Made by a program: the position numbers and the translations under genes. From contig NZ_CP046907.1 of NCBI RefSeq assembly GCF_014083985.1, positions 5,652,501 to 5,716,500 on the forward strand: DNA of 64,000 nt. The letters are read 5' to 3'. Within the stretch, counting starts at the first letter, position 1; every line of letters starts with the position of its first letter. Below are positions 38,632-46,501 of the stretch, in pieces. The stretch comes from Streptomyces sp. SCUT-3 (GTDB lineage: Bacteria > Actinomycetota > Actinomycetes > Streptomycetales > Streptomycetaceae). Under the pieces are notes generated by a model. That model made no database searches and was not told the origin of the DNA. It was given only the letters and a program-made list of their open reading frames with translations.

Positions 38632-39370
38632 GGGTCCTGATCCTAGGGGGCACCGCGGAGGCGCGGGCGCTCGCCCGGCTGCTCGCCGAGGAGCCCGGCG
38701 TGGAGGCCGTCTCCTCCCTGGCCGGGCGGGTGGCCGATCCGCTGCTGCCGCCGGGCCGTTCGCGCGTCGGCGGCTTCGGCGGCGCCGACGGACTGGCGGC
38801 CTGGCTGGAGGAGGAACGGGTGGACGCGGTGGTCGACGCCACCCACCCCTTCGCGGCCCGCATCACCGCCTCGGCGGCCTCCGCATCCGCCCGTGCGGGC
38901 GTGCCGCTGCTCGTCGTGCGCCGTCCGGGCTGGGAGCCGGGAGCGGGGGACCGGTGGACCGGGGCCGCCTCCCTGGAGGAGGCGGCCGGCGCGGTGCCGG
39001 GGCTGGGGGAGCGGGTGTTCCTGACCACGGGCAGGCAGGGGCTCGCCGCCTTCGCAGGCCTGGACCGCCCGTGGTTCCTGGTGCGCACGGTGGAGCCCCC
39101 GGGCCGCCGCTGCCGCCGCGGGTGGTGGTGCTGTGCGAGCGGGGCCCGTTCACCGTGGAGGGGGAGCGGGAGCTGATGCTCCGCCACCGGATCGACCTGC
39201 TGGTCACCAAGGACAGCGGCGGTGCGATGACCGCGGCCAAGCTGGTCGCCGCCCGCGCCCTCGGCCTGCCCGTGCTGATGGTGCGGCGCCCGCCGCTGCC
39301 GGAGGGGGTGCGCACGGTGCCCGACGCCGCGGCGGCCGCCGGGTGGGTCCTGGAGGCCGCCGCCCGCTGA
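38625..39370 (+). pseudogene. cobK: Precorrin-6A reductase CobK/CbiJ, single-base frameshift
   Basis: The product should be about 248 residues and reduce precorrin-6A in the corrin pathway. The N-terminal part reads TRVLILGGTAEARALARLL and VVDATHPFAARITASAA up to FLVRTVEPP. The C-terminal part, in another frame, reads VVVLCERGPFTVEGERELML and LVTKDSGGAMTAAKLVAARA, a CobK hallmark. One extra G in the run at 39101-39103 would join them. GTG at 38625 follows GGAGGAGG at good spacing; ATG at 38619 is too close to it. The gene overlaps the 5' end of cbiD on the other strand by 7 bases. Confidence 0.88.
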
Positions 39371-39403
39371 CCACCGCGCGTCCGGAGCCGTCCGCCGCCG
39401 GAC

Positions 39404-40744
39404 TCAGTACACGTCCGGATCGGTCGGCGGGGCCACGCTCTGCGGCCCGGGCGCGGCCGGCACCGGGGCCTTCGGGCGTCCGGACCCGCGCGGGCGGGGG
39501 GCCAGGAACCTGCGCCAGCCGCCCTCGGGGGACTGCCCGACGTCCAGGGTGCGCAGCCGTGCCAGGACCTGCGGGTCCTGCGCGTCCAGCCAGTCGACCA
39601 GCTGCCGGAAGGAGACCAGCCGCACCTGCGGGTGGCCGGCCATCCGCCGCAGGGCCTCCTCGACGGCGTCCATGTAGATCCCGCCGTTCCACTCCTCGAA
39701 GTGGTTGCCGATGAACAGCGGGGCCCGGTTGGTGGAGTAGGCCCTGCGGAAGCCGGCCAGGTAGGCCTCGCGGGCCTGGGTGCGCCAGCCGGGGTAGTTG
39801 GAGGGGTGGGAGCGGGTGGCGTTGACCGACTGGTTGGCGAGCATGTTGTAGTCCATGGACAGGACCTCGAAGCTCCGCCCCGGGAAGGGGACGCCCTGCA
39901 GCGGCAGGTCCCACAGCCCCATCCGCTTCGACGGCCACACCTGCCGCCCGCCCGGGGAGCTGGAGTCGTAGCGCCAGCCGCGCCGGGAGACCGCGAGCAG
40001 CAGGTTCTCCTGCCCCAGCAGGCAGGGGGTGCGTCCGCCGACCAGTTCGGCCCGGTAGTCGAACGGCAGGGGGTCGACGTCGGTGAACCCGGTGTGGGTC
40101 CGCCACCGGGTCACGAACGACACGGCCTGGTCGATCTCGCTGTGCCAGTCCTCGGGGGTCCAGCCGGCCACGGAGCCGGCGCCTGAGCAGAAGTGGCCGT
40201 TGAAGTGGGTGCCGATCTCGTGCCCGTCCAGCCAGGCCCGGCGCAACTGCCGCAGGGTGTCCTTGATGTGGGCGTCGGTCAGGTACCCGATGTCCGAGGC
40301 CCCGACCGGGTTGCGCGGGGGCCGGTACAGCTCCCGCCTCGACTCCGGTACCAGGTAGACGCCGGAGAGGAAGAAGGTCATGGCCGCGCCGTGGTCGCGG
40401 GCCAGCCGCAGGAAGCGCTCGAACAGCCCGTTGCCGACCTCCCCCGAGCCGTCCCAGGAGAACACCACGAACTGCGGGGGCGCCTGCCCCGGTTCCAGCC
40501 GCTCCACCTCCGGCTGGTTCGGCTGGTCCCCGGTCCGGCTCGTGGAGCCGTCGCCGATGAGCTCGACGGCGGGCCCGCGCGGGGCTTCGGGCCGGGGCGC
40601 CTTCCCGGTACCGTCCCGGTCCGGTCCGCGCAGGCCGCAACCGCCGGCGGTCAGGGCCGCGCCCGCCGCCATGCCCAGTACGCTGCGACGGCTCGGCGCC
40701 CTGCCGACGGCGGCAGGGCGCCCGTGTCCTTCCTCGGGCCGCAT
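39404..40744 (-). CDS. Tat-exported lipoprotein with polysaccharide deacetylase-like fold
   Basis: A 446-residue surface lipoprotein. The N-terminus PSRRSVLGMAAGAALTAGGC combines a twin-arginine motif with a lipobox ending in the lipidated Cys (residue about 36). The main domain has a deacetylase-like first strand (FVVFSWDGSGEVG), AMTFFLSGVYLVP and GHEIGTHFNGHFCSG, the His-rich metal-site motif, and later EVLSMDYNMLANQS and LFIGNHFEEWNGGIY. The catalytic Asp-Asp pair of chitin deacetylases is reduced to a single Asp, so activity is uncertain. The C-terminal tail is Pro/Arg-rich. ATG at 40744 has a GGGGAGT ribosome site. Confidence 0.82.
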   Translation of the reverse strand: MRPEEGHGRPAAVGRAPSRRSVLGMAAGAALTAGGCGLRGPDRDGTGKAPRPEAPRGPAVELIGDGSTSRTGDQPNQPEVERLEPGQAPPQFVVFSWDGSGEVGNGLFERFLRLARDHGAAMTFFLSGVYLVPESRRELYRPPRNPVGASDIGYLTDAHIKDTLRQLRRAWLDGHEIGTHFNGHFCSGAGSVAGWTPEDWHSEIDQAVSFVTRWRTHTGFTDVDPLPFDYRAELVGGRTPCLLGQENLLLAVSRRGWRYDSSSPGGRQVWPSKRMGLWDLPLQGVPFPGRSFEVLSMDYNMLANQSVNATRSHPSNYPGWRTQAREAYLAGFRRAYSTNRAPLFIGNHFEEWNGGIYMDAVEEALRRMAGHPQVRLVSFRQLVDWLDAQDPQVLARLRTLDVGQSPEGGWRRFLAPRPRGSGRPKAPVPAAPGPQSVAPPTDPDVY

Positions 40745-40853
40745 GTGACTCCCCTTCGGACGTTGCTGTGATCAACAGCAAAACAGGTCGGGGGAGCAAA
40801 GCGGTCAATTGGTTCTTCCGGGTGTGGCGTGCCGGAAGGCGCACCGGCCGGTG

Positions 40854-42254
40854 TCAGAGGGCGACCCCGTGCTGCCGCAGGTAGGCCCTCGGGTCGATGT
40901 CGCTGCCGTAGCCCGGCCCGGTCCGGACCTCGAAGTGCAGGTGGGGGCCGGTGGAGTTGCCCGTCGAGCCGGACCGGCCGATCTGCCGTCCGCCCGTCAC
41001 CCTCTCGCCGGTGCGCACGGAGATCGAGGACAGGTGGGCGTACTGGGTGTACTTGCCGTCCGCGTGCCGCAGGACCACCTGGTAGCCGTAGGAACCTCCC
41101 CAGCCGGCGGCCACGACGGTGCCGTCGGTGACGGCGCGGACCGAGGTGCCGGTGGGCACGGCGAAGTCCTGGCCGGTGTGGTGGCCGCTGGCCCAGTGGG
41201 GCCCGGAGACCCCGTAGGCGGTGCCCGACGCGTAGCCGCTGACCGGGGCGGTCCAGCCGGAGGAGGCGGGCGCCTCCTTCGCCGCGGCGGCCTTCTGCTT
41301 CTTCTGCTGCTCGGCGGCCCTTTCTCGTTCGGCAGCCTTCTGGCGTTCTGCGGCCTCCTTCTGCTCGGCGGCCTTCTGGCGTTCGGCGGCCTTCTGCCGC
41401 TCCGCAGCCCTGTGCTGTTCGGCCGCCCTCTGCCTCTCCCGTTCCTTCCGCTGCCCGTCCTGCCGGCTCCGGGACTGCTCGGCCGGGTCGTCCGCGGCCT
41501 CCTGCCCGGCCCCGGGGGCCGCGGGGCGCTCCTGCACCTGCCGACCGGGCAGGTCCAGCCTCTGGCCGGGGACGATCAGATCGGGGTCGCCGCCCACCAC
41601 GGTGCGGTTCGCCGTGTAGAGGCGCTGCCACCCGCCGCGCACGTCGTGCTCCTCGGCGATCCCCGACAGGGTGTCGCCGGGCACCACCCGGTGGTGGCCG
41701 CGTCCGTCGCCCGCCGCGGCCGGCCCGGTGCCGTCCGTCCGTGCGGACGCCTGCCGCGCCGTCCCCGTCCGCGGGGCGGCTTCCCCCGGTTCCGACGCGG
41801 TCCTCCGCACGGTACTGCCGTCGGCCGGCCGGGTCCCGGCTCCCTGCGTCCCGGTCTCCTGCTCTCCGGCCGCCCGGTCGCGGGTCAGGCCTGCGCGTAC
41901 CGAGCACACCGGCCAGGCTCCGGGGCCCTGCGCGTCGAGGACCTTCTCGGCCACGGCCACCTGCTGGGCCCTGGTGGCCAGGTCGGCCCGGGAGGCGTGG
42001 ACGGTCCCGCCGAAGGCCTTCCAGGTGCTGGGGGTGAACTGCAGCCCGCCGAAGTGGCCGTTGCCGGTGTTGGTACTCCAGTTGCCGCTGCTCTCGCACT
42101 GGGCGACCTTGTCCCAGAGGCCCCCGGAGGCGGCGCCCGCCCCGGAGGCGGAGACCAGGGGCAGGGCCAGTCCCGCGCCACCCGCCGTCAGGACGAGCGG
42201 TAATCGGGACAGCGGGCGGGGGGTGGGGCGGCGGTGCCGTCCTGCTGGGGCCAC
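40854..42254 (-). CDS. Rpf-LysM-M23 cell-wall hydrolase
   Basis: A 466-residue secreted protein combining three wall domains. After a signal peptide (PLVLTAGGAGLALPLVSASG) comes a resuscitation-promoting-factor lytic domain (WDKVAQCESSGNWSTNTGNG, GGLQFTPSTWKAFGG), with the catalytic Glu in CESSGNW. A LysM domain follows (HHRVVPGDTLSGIAEEHDV, ending VPGQRLDLPG). A coiled-coil spacer of AERQKAAEQ repeats leads to an M23 endopeptidase ([35 protein letters not shown]), with zinc ligands HxxxD and HxH. The N-terminal glycosidase and C-terminal peptidase could open both glycan and peptide bonds. GTG at 42254 follows GAGAGGA; ATG at 42263 is too close. A paralogue lies at 48568. Confidence 0.92.
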   Translation of the reverse strand: MAPAGRHRRPTPRPLSRLPLVLTAGGAGLALPLVSASGAGAASGGLWDKVAQCESSGNWSTNTGNGHFGGLQFTPSTWKAFGGTVHASRADLATRAQQVAVAEKVLDAQGPGAWPVCSVRAGLTRDRAAGEQETGTQGAGTRPADGSTVRRTASEPGEAAPRTGTARQASARTDGTGPAAAGDGRGHHRVVPGDTLSGIAEEHDVRGGWQRLYTANRTVVGGDPDLIVPGQRLDLPGRQVQERPAAPGAGQEAADDPAEQSRSRQDGQRKERERQRAAEQHRAAERQKAAERQKAAEQKEAAERQKAAERERAAEQQKKQKAAAAKEAPASSGWTAPVSGYASGTAYGVSGPHWASGHHTGQDFAVPTGTSVRAVTDGTVVAAGWGGSYGYQVVLRHADGKYTQYAHLSSISVRTGERVTGGRQIGRSGSTGNSTGPHLHFEVRTGPGYGSDIDPRAYLRQHGVAL

Positions 42255-42578
42255 GAGGACCATTCCTCTCCGTGGGGTGGAACGCCCGGGGGGTCCCGAG
42301 GGCAGGGCAAAAGTACGGGGCGGGCTTTTCCGGCGACAAGGGCGCGGGGAGAACACCCCGCAAGTGCTGTAGGCGTGCGCCGGGGCGGCCGCGTCCGTCA
42401 ACTCGTGTGCGCAGCACCACGTTTGAATGAGATCATCGGACGGAATTGCTGTTTGATCCGCAGGCGACTGGAGAGAGTGATCATGAGGGTGTTGTGCGTG
42501 TCGGGTCCGTTCCCGGGCCGGCCGGCAGGCACGGCCCGCCCCGACCGACCGCCGCGACGGCTGACCCCAAGAGGCACC
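42255..42578. other. Divergent intergenic region (324 bp)
   Basis: This spacer holds the promoters of the Rpf-LysM-M23 gene (minus) and the 42579 gene (plus). The part 42415-42485 is AT-richer than its surroundings. An in-frame ATG at 42483 with GGAGAGAGTGATC before it could be an upstream start of the 42579 gene. The conserved ydaO riboswitch core seen before the paralogous wall hydrolase at 48568 is absent here. Confidence 0.5.
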
Positions 42579-42932
42579 GTGACCATTCTGTACCCCGACT
42601 TCACCGCCCCCTCGCGCACCAGGCGGGACTCCCTCACGCCCGAGGCCCTCGAGGTGCTGCGCGTCATCGCCGATCCGGTCCGGCCGGTCTACCTCACCCT
42701 GCCGCACACCCGTCACAACCGGCGGCGCTTCTGCTACTGGCAGCCGTACGACACCGCCACCGGCACCGGCAACCACTACAGCTCGCTGCCCCTCGCGGTG
42801 TGCGAGGAGCTCGTCGACCGCGGGCTGGTGGAGCTGGGCCCGGCCGCCAACGACCCGTCCAAGGCGACCCGCTCGGTCTCCCTCACCCCCGCGGGACGGG
42901 CCTGTCTGAGCCGGCGGGCCGTCGCCGCGTGA
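42579..42932 (+). CDS. Uncharacterised protein, 117 aa
   Basis: A 117-residue protein with Tyr- and Arg-rich core (VRPVYLTLPHTRHNRRRFCYW, QPYDTATGTGNHYSSLPLAVC) and a C-terminal part (CEELVDRGLVELG to VSLTPAGRACLSRRA) that resembles the recognition end of a winged-helix domain. Function is unknown. GTG at 42579 follows AAGAGGCACC. A longer in-frame start (ATG at 42483) is possible, but its added residues are Arg/Pro-rich and look non-coding. The methyltransferase operon begins 84 bases downstream. Confidence 0.7.
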   Translation: MTILYPDFTAPSRTRRDSLTPEALEVLRVIADPVRPVYLTLPHTRHNRRRFCYWQPYDTATGTGNHYSSLPLAVCEELVDRGLVELGPAANDPSKATRSVSLTPAGRACLSRRAVAA

Positions 42933-43015
42933 GCCGTACCGGTGCGCTCCGGCGCGCCGGTCATTACCGGGTTTCCCGCAGTTTGTCACCCCGGGGCGGG
43001 GGCAGCAGGAGCCAC

Positions 43016-43672
43016 ATGTGGCTCCTCAGACCCCCAGGCGTGTACGCACCGCAGAGCGACACCGGGACGCTCATCGACGAGCTCCTGCGCGAGCCGTCCC
43101 TGCCGGGCGCGCGGGTCCTCGACGTGGGCACCGGCAGCGGGGCCGTGGCGCTGGCAGCGGCCCGGGCCGGCGCCGCGGACGTGACCGCCGTCGACATATC
43201 CTCCAGGGCGGTGCTGGCCGCCCGCCTCAACGCCGTACTGCGCCGGGCCCGCGTCCGGGTGCTCCGCGGCGACCTGGCCCTCCCCGTCGGGCACCGGCGC
43301 TTCGAGATCATCGTCTCCAACCCGCCCTACGTCCCCTCCCCCTCCGACCGCCTGCCGCACCGCGGGCCCGCCCGGTCCTGGGCGGCCGGGCGCACCGGGC
43401 GCCTCCTGGTGGACCGGCTGTGCGCCGAGGCGCCGCCGCTGCTCGCCCCCGGCGGCGTCCTGCTGATGGTCCACTCGGGTCTGTGCGGCACGGAGAAGAC
43501 CGTGGCGCAGCTGGAGGAGGCCGGCCTGGAGGCCGAGGTCACGGCCCGCCGCACCGTTCCCTACGGGCCGGTCATGCGCCGCCTCGCCCCCTGGCTGGAG
43601 GCCGGCGGACTGGTCGAGCCGGGGCAGGAGCACGAGGAACTGGTGGTGGTCCGTGCCGTCCGCAGCCGGTGA
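43016..43672 (+). CDS. HemK2/Mtq2-type SAM-dependent methyltransferase
   Basis: A 218-residue class I methyltransferase. The SAM site is VLDVGTGSGAVALAAARAG (motif I, residues about 33-51), followed by VTAVDISSRAVLAARLNAV and the N6-methyltransferase signature NPPYVPSPSD. The short length without an N-terminal helical domain matches HemK2/Mtq2 proteins, which methylate glutamine or a related amide in proteins. The target here is unknown. ATG at 43016 follows GCAGGAGCCAC. It is the first gene of a tight operon: its 3' end overlaps the CDGSH gene by 20 bases. Confidence 0.9.
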   Translation: MWLLRPPGVYAPQSDTGTLIDELLREPSLPGARVLDVGTGSGAVALAAARAGAADVTAVDISSRAVLAARLNAVLRRARVRVLRGDLALPVGHRRFEIIVSNPPYVPSPSDRLPHRGPARSWAAGRTGRLLVDRLCAEAPPLLAPGGVLLMVHSGLCGTEKTVAQLEEAGLEAEVTARRTVPYGPVMRRLAPWLEAGGLVEPGQEHEELVVVRAVRSR

Positions 43673-43898
43673 CGCCGCGCCGCGTCGCGTGATTGTCGAC
43701 CCGCAGGGGCCACTGCTCGTCGAGGGACCGGTGGAACTCGTCCTCGAGGACGGTACGACCGCCGCCTCCGACCGCTTCATGGTCGCGGTCTGCACCTGCC
43801 GGCGCAGCCGGACCTACCCGTTCTGCGACACCAGCCACCGCCGTCGCCGCCGCCCCGGGCGCGGCCGCGACGGCGCACCGGAGGAGGGGACCCCGTGA
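43653..43898 (+). CDS. CDGSH-type iron-sulfur protein
   Basis: An 81-residue protein with one CDGSH-type site: VCTCRRSRTYPFCDTSH, giving the three Cys and one His that bind a [2Fe-2S] cluster. Such clusters are redox-active or transferable. The C-terminal tail is Arg-rich. GTG at 43653 overlaps the methyltransferase gene; GTG at 43689 is an alternative start within the frame. The stop overlaps the next start (GTGA), which points to coupled translation with the haem-oxygenase-like enzyme. An electron-transfer role for that enzyme is a reasonable inference. Confidence 0.9.
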   Translation: MPSAAGDAAPRRVIVDPQGPLLVEGPVELVLEDGTTAASDRFMVAVCTCRRSRTYPFCDTSHRRRRRPGRGRDGAPEEGTP

Positions 43899-44968
43899 CC
43901 GCACCCGCACCCGCACCCCCGGCCGCGCCCGGGCAGGCCCTCTCCGCCGTACCCGGCCTGCCCGTGCCGCGCGGTCCCCTCTCCGAGCAGCTGGTGACGG
44001 CCCTGCGCCGCCCGCCGTCCGAGGCGCCGCCCCTGCCCGGGCGCCTGCCCGCGGGCACCGACCCGCTGGGCGAGGACGCGCAGCTGGCCCTCTACGCCGC
44101 CTACGAACTGCACTACCGCTCCTTCGCCGGCGTCGCCGACTCCTGGGAGTGGGACCCCGGGCTGCTGCGGCTGCGGGCCGCCCTCGAGGAGGCATTCGGC
44201 CGGGCGCTGCGCGGCGCGGTGCCCGGCGGCGACGACGTCGACGCGGTCCTGGAACCGCTGCTGGAGGAACCCGTCGAACCCTCGGGGACCGCCCACCACC
44301 TGCAGAAGGAGGGCACCTGGGGGCAGATGCGCGAATACCTGGCGCACCGGTCCGTCTACCACCTCAAGGAGGCGGACCCGCACGCCTGGGTGATCCCCCG
44401 CCTGACCGGCCAGGCGAAGGCGTCGCTGGTGGCGGTGGAGTACGACGAGTTCGGCGGCGGCCGCGGCGATCGGGTCCACGCCCGGCTGTTCGCCGACCTG
44501 ATGGAGGGGGCCGGGCTGGACCCGGCCTACGGCCGCTACCTCGACCTCGTCCCGGCGGTGATGCTGGCCAACGTCAACCTCATGTCGTGGCTGGGGCTGC
44601 ACCGCGGGCTGCGCGGGGCCCTGGTGGGGCACTTCACGGCGGTGGAGGTCACCAGCTCCCCCGGCTCCCGCAGGCTCGCCGCGGCCCTGGACCGCCTCGG
44701 CGCGCCCCCGCAGTGCGCCCTGTTCTACACCGAGCACGTGGAGGCCGACGCCGTGCACGAGCAGGTGCTGCGCCGGGACGTCCTGGGGGACCTGCTGCGC
44801 CGGGAGCCGCAACTGGCGGCGGACGCGGTCTTCGGCGTCCAGGCCTACGGGTACCTCGAGGACCTGCTCGGCGACCACTTGGCGGCCTGCTGGCGGGCCG
44901 GCCGGACCTCCCTGCTGGCCCCGCTGCCCGAACCGACCGGCGCCCCCGGCACCCCGGACGCCGGGTAG
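43895..44968 (+). CDS. Haem-oxygenase-like (HDO-type) iron-containing redox enzyme
   Basis: A 357-residue protein of the iron-containing redox enzyme family with a haem-oxygenase-like helical fold. Possible metal ligands occur in AYELHYRSF (ExxH), VAVEYDEFGGG and the C-terminal YTEHVEADAVHEQ, a Glu/His/Asp pattern seen in non-haem diiron oxidases and oxygenases of this fold. Known relatives perform unusual oxidations such as N-oxygenation and oxidative C-C cleavage; the substrate here is unknown. The GTG start overlaps the CDGSH gene stop by four bases. The CDGSH protein may deliver electrons or clusters. Confidence 0.85.
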   Translation: MTAPAPAPPAAPGQALSAVPGLPVPRGPLSEQLVTALRRPPSEAPPLPGRLPAGTDPLGEDAQLALYAAYELHYRSFAGVADSWEWDPGLLRLRAALEEAFGRALRGAVPGGDDVDAVLEPLLEEPVEPSGTAHHLQKEGTWGQMREYLAHRSVYHLKEADPHAWVIPRLTGQAKASLVAVEYDEFGGGRGDRVHARLFADLMEGAGLDPAYGRYLDLVPAVMLANVNLMSWLGLHRGLRGALVGHFTAVEVTSSPGSRRLAAALDRLGAPPQCALFYTEHVEADAVHEQVLRRDVLGDLLRREPQLAADAVFGVQAYGYLEDLLGDHLAACWRAGRTSLLAPLPEPTGAPGTPDAG

Positions 44969-44979
44969 GGAGGGCCGCC

Positions 44980-45242
44980 GTGCCCGTGGCGCCCCGCTGC
45001 TACCGCATCACCCTCGTCCCGCCGGGGAGTGCGCGCCGCGCCCTGCCCCCGCTGTGCCTGACCGTCGCCGAGACCGGGGAGACGGGGGGCGGGAGTGGCC
45101 GCTGTACGAGGGGCGGGGCACGCAGGTGTGGATGGACACCGGCCGCCACCGGGTGGTGCGGGTCCTCGTCGAGGGCGAGACGCCCGCGGGGTACCGCCCC
45201 GTCGAGGTGCTGCCCCTGGACGAGATCCCCGGGGAGCCCTGA
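44980..45242 (+). pseudogene. Small uncharacterised ORF of about 87 aa with an apparent frameshift
   Basis: Translation from GTG at 44980 gives VPVAPRCYRITLVPPGSARR, then LTVAETGET. The matching C-terminal half is in another frame: REWPLYEGRGTQVWMDTGRH, then VVRVLVEGETPAGYRP and a stop at 45242. One additional G in the run at 45084-45089 would fuse them to a single 87-residue protein. It starts 12 bases after the haem-oxygenase-like gene and so belongs to the same operon. Function is unknown. Whether the break is real or a base-calling error cannot be decided here. Confidence 0.65.
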
Positions 45243-45305
45243 GCACGGTTCCCGTGCCGCTCCGTGCCCGCCCGGCACGCCCGGCGGGCACGGGCGCGAT
45301 CCGGC

Positions 45306-45821
45306 TCAGGGCTTCAGGTCCTGCGCGGCGTCGTCCAGGGCGGCGGTGACCCGGGCCAGGGCGCCGTGCAGTGCCGCCGCTTCCTGCCGTTCCAGCCCCG
45401 TCGCGGCCAGGACGCGCCGCGGGATCTCCGCGGCCCGCTCCCGCAGCGCCTCCCCCGACGAGGTGAGGCTCACGACCACCGAGCGCTCGTCGTGCGGGCT
45501 GCGCCCGCGCACGACCAGGCCGGCCGTCTCCAGCCGCTTGAGCAGGGGGGAGAGGGTGCCCGAGTCCAGGCGCAGGGCCCGGCCGAGCTCCTTGACCGTG
45601 GAGGAGCCGTGCTCCCACAGCACCAGCATGGCCAGGTACTGCGGGTAGGTCAGGCCCAGGTCGCCCAGGAGCCGGCGGTAGAGGGTGTCGAAGGCGCGGG
45701 AGGTCGCGTGGAGCGCGAAGCACACCTGGAGGTCCAGGCGCAGCAGGTCGCCGTGGGGGCCGAGGGGTGCCCGGTCCGCCGGTGCGCCGCCGGGCGCCGT
45801 GCCGTTCGCCGGTTCCGTCAT
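45306..45821 (-). CDS. ohrR: OhrR, MarR-family organic hydroperoxide sensor
   Basis: A 171-residue MarR-family repressor. The peroxidatic cysteine of OhrR is in LDLQVCFALHATSRAFD. The winged helix-turn-helix reads STVKELGRALRLDSGTLSPL followed by the wing VRGRSPHDERSVVVSLT. Oxidation of the cysteine by organic hydroperoxides releases the DNA. It is divergent from ohr, with a near-perfect 29-bp palindrome between the genes. ATG at 45821. A charged N-terminal extension of about 25 residues is longer than usual. Confidence 0.95.
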   Translation of the reverse strand: MTEPANGTAPGGAPADRAPLGPHGDLLRLDLQVCFALHATSRAFDTLYRRLLGDLGLTYPQYLAMLVLWEHGSSTVKELGRALRLDSGTLSPLLKRLETAGLVVRGRSPHDERSVVVSLTSSGEALRERAAEIPRRVLAATGLERQEAAALHGALARVTAALDDAAQDLKP

Positions 45822-45839
45822 GCCTTCATGCTATTACTT

Positions 45840-45868
45840 GGTTGCGCACAATTTAATTGTGCGCAACC
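45840..45868. promoter_or_regulatory. OhrR operator palindrome
   Basis: Two 14-base arms (GGTTGCGCACAATT and its exact complement) are separated by a single T, between divergent ohrR and ohr. The AT core and position match operators of OhrR/MarR regulators. It overlaps the likely promoters of both genes, so it would control both. Confidence 0.85.
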
Positions 45869-45927
45869 ATTATACCCGCCCTCCCCGCCGCCCGGCGGGG
45901 AGAGGCCGTTCGCCGCAGGAGGCACCC

Positions 45928-46341
45928 ATGGACACGCACTACACCGCCGTCGCCACCGCCAACGGGCGCGAAGGGCGGGCCGTCTCCTCGGACGGCCGCC
46001 TCGACCTCCCCCTGGCGCCGCCCCGCGAGCTGGGCGGCTCCGGCGAGGGCACCAACCCCGAGCAGCTGTTCGCGGCCGGCTACGCCGCCTGCTTCGCCAG
46101 CGCTCTGGGAGTCGTGGCCCGCGCCGCCCGGCAGGACGTGCGCGACGTGTCGGTGACCGCGGAGGTCGGCATAGGCGGCAACGCCGAGAAGGGCTTCGGC
46201 CTGAGCGTCGTGCTGCGCGTCGAACTCCCCGAGGAGCTGCAGGGCGGGACCGGCCGCGAACTCGTCGAGCAGGCCCACCGGGTCTGCCCCTACTCCAACG
46301 CCACCCGCGGGAACATCCCGGTGGAACTCGTCGTCGAGTAG
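45928..46341 (+). CDS. ohr: Organic hydroperoxide resistance protein Ohr
   Basis: A 137-residue thiol peroxidase that reduces organic hydroperoxides. The two redox cysteines are in GYAACFASALGVVA and HRVCPYSNATRGN; the conserved Arg is in the N-terminal half (ATANGREGRAVSSDG). Ohr works as a dimer and usually draws electrons from lipoylated proteins. ATG at 45928 follows GCAGGAGGCACCC. It is controlled by the divergent OhrR. Confidence 0.97.
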   Translation: MDTHYTAVATANGREGRAVSSDGRLDLPLAPPRELGGSGEGTNPEQLFAAGYAACFASALGVVARAARQDVRDVSVTAEVGIGGNAEKGFGLSVVLRVELPEELQGGTGRELVEQAHRVCPYSNATRGNIPVELVVE

Positions 46342-46501
46342 TCCCCCGAGCAGTCCCCGCCGCCGCGGAGGAGCGCGGGAGGGGCGGCCCCCGCCCCTGC
46401 TCCCCCGCGGCTCCTCCCCGCGGCTTCCCCTCGCCCGGGCACGGGCGGCCGGACACGGGCGGCCGGGCATCATGGCGCGGGTTCGGGGAAGGCGCGCCGC
46501 C

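Noticed and set aside
42264-42430. A second ydaO riboswitch before the 40854-42254 wall hydrolase
   Set aside because: The conserved cores GGGGGACCCA, TTGGGGTGAA and CGAACCCGACAGCT are absent from this leader.
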